Part shown: piece by piece, positions 16,501 to 21,862 of the stretch
Position numbering within the stretch: the first letter of the stretch is position 1
How the letters are laid out: each line of letters opens with the position of its first letter
Assembly: GCA_030691545.1 (NCBI GenBank)
Contig: JAUYEE010000142.1
Location: 1 to 34,123, forward strand
Direction: 5' to 3'
Origin: a bacterium
Lineage (GTDB): Bacteria; Auribacterota; JABMQX01
DNA length: 34,123 nucleotides
The notes under the pieces: model-generated
The model's input: the letters and a program-made list of their open reading frames with translations, nothing else
The model's database searches: none
Told to the model about the DNA's origin: nothing
Made by a program: the position numbers and the translations under genes

Positions 16501-17103
16501 GAAATAAAAGGCATCGCACTCGAACAGGTGCTCGATTTCTTCTCTCACCGCGGTCTTGATACTATCCAGCGACGAGCATGCGGCGAGGCGCGTAGCGAGG
16601 CGCGAGAAGGTTCTCGCTTCGTCCTCGAGCTGCTTCTGCTCAGTTATGTCACGGAGAACCCCGAGCCAGCACGGGTCCATATCGTCTCCGAGGCTGAAGG
16701 GAGTGAAGGTGTTTGAAGCCCAAAAGAGGCTGCCGTCTTTTCGTCGGTTCTTGCACACAAGGGTGAATTCACCACGGCAAGCAACCCGGCCGGCCGCTTG
16801 CCTGCCCCAGGCCGCCAAGTCTTCCTCGCTGCCACCGAACAGGATGGACGAGGGTTTCCCGAGAACTTCATCGGCCGCGTACCCACAGACGGCGGTGAAA
16901 GCAGGGTTGGCGTACAGGATATGCGATTCTTCGTCGGCGAGAATCATAGCCGGATTCATCTGCTCCAGGATTCGGGTTAGCAGACGGACCTGTTCCTGGG
17001 CACGCCTGCGAGCCGCCTGCGAGGTTTCGAGCTCAGCCGCGCGATCCTGGACCCCATTCAAGTTGTGGGTGAGCTGCTCCTTCGCCTTGCGTTGATCTGC
17101 CAT
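13573..17103 (-). CDS. Multi-PAS/GAF hybrid histidine kinase with C-terminal receiver
   Basis: This 1176-residue sensor has no membrane segment, so it should sense a cytoplasmic signal. In order it has an N-terminal coiled coil (about 1-40), PAS (about 42-155), GAF (165-325), PAS (335-460), a GAF-like domain (465-640), PAS (645-770), HisKA with phosphoacceptor in GGIAHEYNN (about 785-850), HATPase with NLVVNARHAM, DTGCGIPEKD and GTGLGLSVSHSI, and a receiver (about 1030-1150) with VDDEEP and the phosphorylated Asp in FVDLQMPD. The tail is proline- and threonine-rich. AGGAGG (17111-17116) gives a strong ribosome site. No cognate regulator is adjacent. A candidate structured RNA with a terminator lies in its leader. 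The signal is unknown; haem or flavin in a PAS domain cannot be judged here. Confidence 0.93.
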   Translation of the reverse strand: MADQRKAKEQLTHNLNGVQDRAAELETSQAARRRAQEQVRLLTRILEQMNPAMILADEESHILYANPAFTAVCGYAADEVLGKPSSILFGGSEEDLAAWGRQAAGRVACRGEFTLVCKNRRKDGSLFWASNTFTPFSLGDDMDPCWLGVLRDITEQKQLEDEARTFSRLATRLAACSSLDSIKTAVREEIEHLFECDAFYFATRRPEDDTFHFDCYVDTVEGRRRTFPREEWEALTVSPQMRRALEGHPVLLNRMPGDAEPRLSRFGDADRASASLMTVPVRVGKTIFGIISAQSYTYGRYDEIDLDTFQRIADTIGPSLKRVYAEEAVRESERRYRLLAENATDLLWTTDMNLRLTYISPSVTRIRGYAVDEAMSLRLDQIMTPRSYELAMKTLKEELAAEQTSRRPEGWSRTLELEHICKDGSTMWSEAKMTFLRDQDGQPIGILGVTRDITERKHAEAKEQQYIRGLKFLSNTAMGFVQLAPQEDIYSYIAHRIKEVIGNPIVLVNSYDPESDTICMRAVLGLGKNARKVLKALGRDPLGMTLKMNEQARKALASGKFHKVPGGIYELAFKRIPKPACRFLESLLGLGGIYSMGLFREGQLFGDVCIMCRKGNEIVNPDIVETFINQGAIALRRKQIEEGLAKERNLLRTLIDNIPDCHIFVKDTESRFITTNIAHLNTLGAKSLEEVVGKTDTAFFAAELAERYYADDQRVILSGQPLLDREELVIDRHDRQRWFLTTKVPLRDWRGAVTGLIGISRDITARKLAEKEKERLQEQLAHAQKMEALGTLAGGIAHEYNNIVAAIIGYVDLTLQTEKELSETARGNLDVVRSSGTRAADLTKSLLSFSRKEIGKKEPVSLRDVVDRVLKVTASEFTSEGIEVTVNHSTNVPLVMANAPMLESVAMNLVVNARHAMLNSEVKKLTVQTGLENGKPFIRVEDTGCGIPEKDLVRIFDPFFTTKGALVSGKVFDGKARGTGLGLSVSHSIIEAHGGEIKVRSQLTRGTTFTVYLPAASRRKTTRQESEEKRKEAGPRIMVVDDEEPITDLIVDILGHAGYEADGFTSPQEAAKALRQEQYALAFVDLQMPDMNGEDFIKDVNSLPAPSRPLTVILTGRLDVFGKDYSGLNVFSILPKPFDTQQLLDIARKALTARTPPPETQETPRETPPTEIDRQE

Positions 17104-17190
17104 TCTGCAGGCCTCCTAAAAAGAGAGGAATTCCGCTTCGTCTGGTCATGGCGAGTTGAAACGCGTTCTGCGCTGCTTTCCCAAGAGAAC

Positions 17191-17231
17191 AAAAAAAGCT
17201 CTGCGTCCCCCCTCTTAGGGACTCACAGAGC
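17191..17231 (-). terminator. Intrinsic terminator in the hybrid-kinase leader
   Basis: On the minus strand GCTCTG (17226-17231), an internal loop, GTCCC paired with GGGAC, then CAGAGC (17198-17203) form a stem directly followed by seven U residues (17191-17197). It stands 87 nt before the kinase start codon, so it either ends a separate small RNA or acts as an attenuator. Confidence 0.75.
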
Positions 17232-17349
17232 TGCACAATGCTCGGTCACAATCCGAGCCGCAAGCTACGGCGTCCTCCCCCCGGCGGCTGCCGACGCTAA
17301 CTCCGAACAGATTTCATCCGTTCGCTGCCATGGTCGGTTTTTCTTATTT
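17191..17349 (-). ncRNA. Candidate structured leader RNA or small RNA, class not recognised
   Basis: About 159 nt run from a predicted start near 17349 to the terminator U-tract. Hairpins seen are an 8-bp stem CGAACGGA/TCTGTTCG with loop TGAAA (17304-17324), a 5-bp GCGTC/GACGC pairing (17293-17297 with 17270-17274) and GCTCGG/CCGAGC (17240-17258), followed by the terminator stem. AGCCGC (17284-17289) can alternatively pair with GCGGCT (17256-17261). That pairing overlaps the GCTCGG arm and would give a mutually exclusive fold. A promoter, several stems and a terminator ahead of a start codon resemble a riboswitch or attenuator. I do not recognise a known riboswitch core. Confidence 0.55.
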
Positions 17350-17355
17350 GAACTC

Positions 17356-17384
17356 AGGCTAACACAGGACAAAAATCCCGTCAA
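17356..17384 (-). promoter_or_regulatory. Promoter for the leader RNA and hybrid kinase
   Basis: On the minus strand TTGACG (17379-17384), a 17-nt spacer ending in TGT, and TAGCCT (17356-17361) form a good -35 with an extended -10. The predicted start is about 17349. It precedes both the structured RNA candidate and the kinase gene. Confidence 0.55.
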
Positions 17385-17693
17385 GCCTTTTCGGATTCGA
17401 ATTTCCCTTCTCAATTTGTGTGCCACTTGGCTACCCTGGCCGCCTACCCGGAGGCTGCGGCGAGGGTTGGGGTTGAGTCAGGCACGGTTGTGTGATGGGA
17501 AGGGCACGGGCGCATTGAGTTCCGCGCTCGTGGGCAAGGCGAAGCGGGTTCCTGCAAAACAACGCCACAGCCTGCAACTCTGGCGGCGCGGCGAGGGAGG
17601 CTCTTCCTCAGGGGTGGCAGCACCTGTTTCGGCGAGTGGTCCCTTCTCCTGAAAGCAGGACTGAAAGGAATACGTGCAGAATCTGCGCGGGAT
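17385..17693. other. Intergenic region with no recognised gene
   Basis: This is the divergent gap between the kinase promoter and the hicBA promoter. I see only short frames without ribosome sites and no clear repeat or hairpin with a U-tract. Confidence 0.5.
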
Positions 17694-17702
17694 TGCTATC
17701 AT
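17694..17702 (+). promoter_or_regulatory. Extended -10 promoter for hicBA
   Basis: TGCTATCAT fits an extended -10 with start near 17709. That leaves about 100 nt of leader before the preferred hicB ATG at 17808. A GTG at 17709 would be leaderless and is less likely. The -35 is poor. Confidence 0.4.
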
Positions 17703-17807
17703 AAAGAAGTGAACCCGGCCAGAAGCGTGGAGCGTTTCGCTGAAAACGCGTGGCCTGAAAAGCCGCCGGAAAGTGTATCTACAGAAGAGACAAATCGCGA
17801 GGTTGGC

Positions 17808-18008
17808 ATGAAATGGCGGGTAGTTCTTGAACGCGATCCGGAGACCGGAGAGTGGGCCGTCTGGTGCCCGGAGCTCCCCGGGTGCACCTCTGCCGGTAGA
17901 ACGGAGCAGGAGGCTCTGGAAAACATTCGAGAGGCTATAGAGCTTTACCTTGAGCCGACTCCTCTTGAATTGTCGCCTGGGGCGATCGCCCGCGAGGTCA
18001 GCATCTAA
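17808..18008 (+). CDS. hicB: HicB-family antitoxin
   Basis: This 66-residue protein has the HicB partial RNase H-like fold: MKWRVVLERDPETGEWAVWCPELPGC, then SAGRTEQEALENIREAIELYLE. That is the classic antitoxin core. The frame is open 33 codons further upstream to a GTG at 17709. That extension is unlike the family and would start at the predicted transcript end, so the ATG at 17808 is preferred. Its stop overlaps the hicA start by one base (TAATG). No separate DNA-binding domain is visible, which is normal for short HicB forms. It should neutralise HicA and may repress the pair. Confidence 0.85.
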   Translation: MKWRVVLERDPETGEWAVWCPELPGCTSAGRTEQEALENIREAIELYLEPTPLELSPGAIAREVSI

Positions 18009-18232
18009 TGGCCTCTCGCATCATCCGGATGACGGCGAGGGAGGCGGAGTCGGTCCTCCGTCGCCACGGCTTTGTCCTCGTGTCACAGAAGGGAAGCCAC
18101 CGTAAATGGCGGCACGAGGAACGTGGGCTTCAGGTCATTGTGCCCGAGCACCGCGGGCGTCAACTTCCTCTCGGAACCCTGCGGAACATTTTCATCAACG
18201 CCAGGGTGCCTGAGGACGAATGGAAGACGTAG
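18008..18232 (+). CDS. hicA: HicA-family mRNA interferase toxin
   Basis: This 74-residue double-stranded-RNA-binding-fold toxin has the HicA pattern: a helix (AREAESVLRRHGFVLV), then QKGSHRKWRH with the catalytic histidine in GSH, the strand LQVIVPEH, and LPLGTLRNIFINARV. Family members cleave mRNA when released from HicB. All key positions are intact, so it appears functional. Gene order is antitoxin first, and translation is coupled to hicB through TAATG. It ends convergently about 105 nt from the flxA-like stop, with no clear terminator between. Confidence 0.93.
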   Translation: MASRIIRMTAREAESVLRRHGFVLVSQKGSHRKWRHEERGLQVIVPEHRGRQLPLGTLRNIFINARVPEDEWKT

Positions 18233-18338
18233 GGTGATTGGCGAGGACTGGCGCTGCGCCCACTGATCGGGGCTGGGCACGCTTGTGGCTCGGACCGCCT
18301 ATGGACGTGGCAGAGGGAGCCTGCCTTGGGGATCCGCC

Positions 18339-19205
18339 TCAGTACTCGGCGGGGAGGGATTGGAGTTGGCGGTAGGTGTAAACGGGGCCATCTTTGCAGA
18401 CGTAGGTGTTGCCGATGTTGCAGCGGCCGCATTTGCCAATTCCGCATTTCATCCGCATTTCGAGTGACACGACGATCATTTCGGGCGCGAAGTCCAGCTC
18501 CAAGAGCACTGGGAACGTGAACTTGAGCATGATGGGGGGGCCGCAGACGAGGGCGATAGCATTGTCCGCGGAGGGGGCAACCTGCTTGAGGACGGTGGGG
18601 ACAAATCCTTCTCGGCCCGTCCATGACTCGTCGCCTTTATCAACGGTGATGTGCATATCAATGTCTGGGTTCGCTTCCCACTCCTTCAGCTCTTCCTTGT
18701 ACATTAGCTCGCCGGGGCTTCTGGCGCCGTAGATGCATGTGACTTTCTCGAAGCGGCTGCGGTTTTGAGGAGCGAGAATGTAGCGGATGGTGCTCCGGAG
18801 AGTTGTGAAGGCGAATCCGCCGCCGACGATGACGACGTTTTTTCCTTCCATTACATCGAGGGGATAGGGTTTCCCCAGAGGCCCTCGGACGCCGATGATC
18901 CTGCCTTCTTCGGAATCGTGGAGGTCGGATGTGAGGACGCCGACTCTCTTAACGGTGAAGAGAAGAAACCCCTGTTCCGTCGGGGAGGATGCGATGCCGA
19001 TGGGGGATTCTCCCTTCCCGAAAACCGATAGCTCCGCGAACTGCCCCGGGAGGTACTGGAAAGATTCCTCGTCCTCCTTGTTGAGAAAGACGAGCTTGAG
19101 TGTCTTCAGGTCCCTATCGGCATTTTCGATGGTTATTTTGTCTATCCGCACCGGATAGGGGATGTAAGGATTGCGGATTGTGGATTGCGGATTCTCAGTT
19201 TTCAC
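18339..19205 (-). CDS. flxA: FlxA / sulfhydrogenase-gamma-like NAD(P)H:flavin oxidoreductase subunit
   Basis: This 288-residue protein is of the ferredoxin-NADP-reductase/PyrK superfamily. It has an FAD domain (LPGQFAELSVFGKGESPIGIAS), an NAD(P) domain (VVIVGGGFAFTTLRS, ALVCGPPIML) and a C-terminal [2Fe-2S] site (C254, C259, C262, C270 in CGIGKCGRC...C). It resembles sulfhydrogenase gamma subunits and FlxA, and should bring NAD(P)H electrons into the Hdr complex. It is the last gene of the operon. The GTG start at 19205 lies inside a short repeat, so the first dozen residues (KTENPQSTIRNP) are repeat-encoded and probably dispensable. The true fold begins near YPVRIDKI. Confidence 0.85.
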   Translation of the reverse strand: MKTENPQSTIRNPYIPYPVRIDKITIENADRDLKTLKLVFLNKEDEESFQYLPGQFAELSVFGKGESPIGIASSPTEQGFLLFTVKRVGVLTSDLHDSEEGRIIGVRGPLGKPYPLDVMEGKNVVIVGGGFAFTTLRSTIRYILAPQNRSRFEKVTCIYGARSPGELMYKEELKEWEANPDIDMHITVDKGDESWTGREGFVPTVLKQVAPSADNAIALVCGPPIMLKFTFPVLLELDFAPEMIVVSLEMRMKCGIGKCGRCNIGNTYVCKDGPVYTYRQLQSLPAEY

Positions 19206-19231
19206 AATATTGCTCAGTCCTGCTTCTCAGT
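19171..19231 (-). repeat. Copy 1 of the AGGAYTGAGCAATATYGTG / AATCCG repeat
   Basis: On the minus strand AGGACTGAGCAATATTGTG is followed by AAAACTGAGAATCCG and a run of AATCC-type units. It matches a second copy at about 21757-21819. In both, the GTG inside the repeat reads in frame into the following gene, here flxA. Confidence 0.8.
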
Positions 19232-19258
19232 AGACGCGGCATCCTGCTACGTTCTCAA

Positions 19259-19320
19259 GCGGCTGGAAGCCGCTTCACCACTTGTTTTTGATGCAGGCGG
19301 GACGCCTGCGGTACGTCTCA
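19259..19320 (-). repeat. Palindromic repeats past the flxB-like stop
   Basis: Two perfect hairpins lie here: GCGGCT-GGA-AGCCGC (19259-19273) and GCAGGCG-GGA-CGCCTGC (19293-19309). The minus-strand flank TGAGACGTACCGCAGGCG supplies the stop codon of the flxB-like gene. It matches the flank at the hdrA stop near 21850-21861. Confidence 0.85.
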
Positions 19321-20331
19321 CGGAGCGATTACCTCCCTGAGGTCAATGTTCACGGGGCAATGCTTGATGCAACGCCCGCACCCGACGCAGAAAAGTTCGC
19401 CGTAGTTGTCCACGGAGTAACTGAATTTGTGCATGAAGCGCTGACGAGTCCGCTCTCTCTGGCTGGGGCGGGGATTGTGTCCCGAGGCGTGGAGCGTGAA
19501 GAGCGAATACATGCAGGAATCCCAGGTTCGCAACCGGCGCCCGTTCTCGTGGAGGGTTTCATCCGTCACGTCGAAGCAGTGGCAGGTCGGGCAAAAGTAG
19601 GTGCATATCCCACAGCCGAGGCATCGCTGAGACGGCGTATCCCAGAGGTCAGACTCGAACGCTTTGGCAAACCTTTCGGCGATGCCCTCGAGGTCCATCT
19701 TCTGCATTCGCGAAGCGGCTTCCTCAACAATGCGCTCCTTCTCGCGAACCTCGTTCTTGCTGGCATTTCTTGTGAGACTGGAGAATCGGTTGAGGAAATC
19801 CTCGCCCTTTGGAGTCACCGGCTCGAGGAGATAGCTTTCGCCGAGGTCGGTCAGGAGAATGTCGGAGCCCTCTGTGCTGGCGGGGCTGCCGCCGACGGAA
19901 GTGCAGAAGCACGTGTCCTCGGGGCTTGAGCAGACTGCGGAGATGACAACCGTGTTGTCGCGTTTGCGTTTGTAATAGGAATCCGCCGGTTCCTGCAAGA
20001 AGACCTTGTCCATGAGCGAGATTGCTTTGGCGTCGCAGGGGCGAATGCCGAGCAGGACTCTTCTCCCGTCGTCGGCAGCGGCGTCCGGGACGATCTCGCC
20101 TCGGCAAAACCGGCACAGGACTTCGGACTGCGACAGGAAAAGGTCCTTCGGCGACATCTTGAAGTTCCTATAATCGAAAGAGACATCGGCCTGCTCGGCG
20201 ATTTGCGCAATGATCGCCTCACGGCCCTCGATGGCGGGGCCGTACAACTGATAGCCGTTGTCAACAATGGCCCTGGTGAAATCGGCGAACTTTTTCTTCT
20301 CCATTGCTCTCGCGGTGATGGTTTCGGCCAT
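19318..20331 (-). CDS. flxB: FlxB / sulfhydrogenase-beta-like two-cluster iron-sulfur protein
   Basis: This 337-residue iron-sulfur subunit is of the HydB/AsrA type. The N-terminal domain holds GIRPCDAKAISLMDKVF and a Cys cluster ending in TCFCTSVGG. The C-terminal half has two ferredoxin-like motifs: CLGCGICTYFCPTCHC and CVGCGRCIKHCP. It should shuttle electrons between the NAD(P)H-linked FlxA-like subunit and the Hdr core. The ATG at 20331 starts 2 nt after the preceding stop. A second in-frame ATG at 20304 is an alternative, and the longer frame from 20382 would overlap the upstream gene. The stop codon lies in a palindromic repeat. Flx naming rests on order beside flxA and is tentative. 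Confidence 0.82.
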   Translation of the reverse strand: MAETITARAMEKKKFADFTRAIVDNGYQLYGPAIEGREAIIAQIAEQADVSFDYRNFKMSPKDLFLSQSEVLCRFCRGEIVPDAAADDGRRVLLGIRPCDAKAISLMDKVFLQEPADSYYKRKRDNTVVISAVCSSPEDTCFCTSVGGSPASTEGSDILLTDLGESYLLEPVTPKGEDFLNRFSSLTRNASKNEVREKERIVEEAASRMQKMDLEGIAERFAKAFESDLWDTPSQRCLGCGICTYFCPTCHCFDVTDETLHENGRRLRTWDSCMYSLFTLHASGHNPRPSQRERTRQRFMHKFSYSVDNYGELFCVGCGRCIKHCPVNIDLREVIAP

Positions 20332-20333
20332 GG

Positions 20334-21338
20334 TTACGGTTCCGTAATGAACGACTCGTCGTCTTCCATCTTGAACGTGCACAATGGCGGAGGCTCGTCG
20401 AGCGAAATTCCCGCCTCGTAGCCGAACAACTCCTGAACATCCTTGACCATTTTCCGCGTGAAGATGCGAAGGTCAATTCCCATGGGGCAAGCGCGTACGC
20501 ACGCTCCGCAGTCCACGCAACGGCCCGCCTGATGGAATATCCGGCCAAGGTGGAAATACATGACTTCCGGGAGGTCTGCGCCGACGCCGAGCCACTTGGG
20601 CTGCGTCTGTTCCGCGAAACAGGTCGGGCAGTAGCAGTTGGGGCACGCCTGCCGGCATGCGTAACAGCGAATGCACTTGGACATCTCCTCGAGAAAGTAC
20701 TTCCATCTCGGCTCCGGAGATTTTGCCTCAAATTCCTCGACATCCTTGAAGGGACGCCGGGCGCTCTTGTCTCCGATTTCGCGGCCGATGCGAATGTCAA
20801 AAACCGGCGCGTCGGGATAGGGACAGTCGCTGCACGCATCGAAGAGCGCTTTCTCCCGGCTCACCTGAACGCTCTTGCCGCTGTCGAGCTGGAGCATGAT
20901 GCTCCCATCCTCTGCGACCTTCGCGCTCACCGGGCAGGCGCCGTCGAGAGCGTCTTCAATTTTGCGCAGGTCAACCACGCCATCACAGGGAACGCCCAAA
21001 ATCACGATGTTTTCTCGGGGCGCCTGCTTCTCTTTTATCAGACCGACAACCGACCGCGCATCGCACCCTTTCGCGACGATGGCGACCCTCGGTGGTTTCC
21101 AACCCTTGGGACGATGCGTCCTCGTGAAAAGGCGGGGCAGATATGTGGCGAGGTTGTTGGCACAGAGGCTGTCCCAAACGAGTTTGTCCACACCTTCGAC
21201 GCTCGAGACAAAGCAAGGGCGGTTATGCAGGGGCAGGGTGCCCTTTTCGTAGCCGATGAGGAGGTCAATCCTGTTCTCCTCGAACAGCTTTCGCGCGACC
21301 CACTTCAGTTCATCGGAAAGATTCGTCTTTTGTCTCAT
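20334..21338 (-). CDS. flxC: FlxC-like two-cluster iron-sulfur protein
   Basis: This 334-residue protein shares its plan with the neighbouring flxB-like product: an N-terminal domain with VAKGCDARSVVGLIKE (compare PCDAKAISLMDKVF), a Cys group CSDCPYPD, then two [4Fe-4S] motifs, CIRCYACRQACP (followed by CYCPTC) and CVDCGACVRACP. The two look like ancient paralogs. It resembles proteins annotated as 4Fe-4S dicluster or formate-dehydrogenase-beta-like in sulfate reducers. ATGA overlaps join it to the mvhD stop, so translation is coupled. Role: iron-sulfur relay between the NAD(P)H arm and MvhD/HdrA. The exact Flx letter is uncertain. Confidence 0.8.
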   Translation of the reverse strand: MRQKTNLSDELKWVARKLFEENRIDLLIGYEKGTLPLHNRPCFVSSVEGVDKLVWDSLCANNLATYLPRLFTRTHRPKGWKPPRVAIVAKGCDARSVVGLIKEKQAPRENIVILGVPCDGVVDLRKIEDALDGACPVSAKVAEDGSIMLQLDSGKSVQVSREKALFDACSDCPYPDAPVFDIRIGREIGDKSARRPFKDVEEFEAKSPEPRWKYFLEEMSKCIRCYACRQACPNCYCPTCFAEQTQPKWLGVGADLPEVMYFHLGRIFHQAGRCVDCGACVRACPMGIDLRIFTRKMVKDVQELFGYEAGISLDEPPPLCTFKMEDDESFITEP

Positions 21339-21862
21339 ATATCCTTGGTCAGCTTTTGGATGGGGCCAACCTGTTTCACTCCATCTACGACCTTTTGAAG
21401 AATCTCGGCGAAACGCCCGCCCTCAGCGGCAGACACCCAGGAGAACTGCACGCGCTCCGGCTCAATCCCGACGTACTCGAGCCAGTTCTTCAGTAAGGCG
21501 AATTTCCTTCTGGCGACGAGGTTGCCACTGATGTAATGGCAGTCGCCCGGGTGACAACCGGAGACGAGGACGCCGTCAATTCCCTGCCGCAGGGCGCTGA
21601 AGATGAAGAGGGGATTGATTCTGCCTGAGCAGGGGACGCGGATGACGCGGACGTTTGTCGGATACTGGATGCGGCTCACACCAGCCAGGTCGGCGCCGGC
21701 ATAGGAGCACCAGTTGCAGAGGAACGCCAGAATCTTCGGCTGCCATTGCTCGGGGATTTCGGATTGCGGATTCCGGATTTCGGATTTCGGATTTTCGGTT
21801 TTCACGATATTGCTCAATCCTATTCTTTCTGATGCAGGCGAGACGCCTGCGCTACGTCTCAC
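21335..21862 (-). CDS. mvhD: MvhD/FlxD-like [2Fe-2S] adaptor subunit, repeat-extended N-terminus
   Basis: This 175-residue protein has a core of MvhD, the small subunit that passes electrons from a donor module to HdrA. It shows FLCNWCSYAGADLAG, then PCSGRI and SGCHPGDCHY, the cysteine positions that bind the cluster. The core begins near residue 45. Everything before it (RRSAGVSPASER, then KTENPKSEIRNPQSE) is encoded by two intergenic repeats read in frame. The GTG at 21862 overlaps the hdrA stop (GTGA). A GTG inside the repeat, just before KTENP, is an alternative start, and no ATG lies nearer the core. A second, normal-length MvhD lies at 29958-30374. Confidence 0.88.
   Translation of the reverse strand: MRRSAGVSPASERIGLSNIVKTENPKSEIRNPQSEIPEQWQPKILAFLCNWCSYAGADLAGVSRIQYPTNVRVIRVPCSGRINPLFIFSALRQGIDGVLVSGCHPGDCHYISGNLVARRKFALLKNWLEYVGIEPERVQFSWVSAAEGGRFAEILQKVVDGVKQVGPIQKLTKDI
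21757..21862 (-). repeat. Copy 2 of the junction repeat: palindrome plus AGGATTGAGCAATATCGTG / AATCCG tract
   Basis: On the minus strand TGAGACGTAGCGCAGGCG leads into the perfect hairpin GCAGGCG-AGA-CGCCTGC (21834-21850), then AGGATTGAGCAATATCGTG, then a run of AATCCG-type units. The hdrA stop codon and the mvhD start both lie in it. It matches the flxB-flxA junction element for element. Confidence 0.85.
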
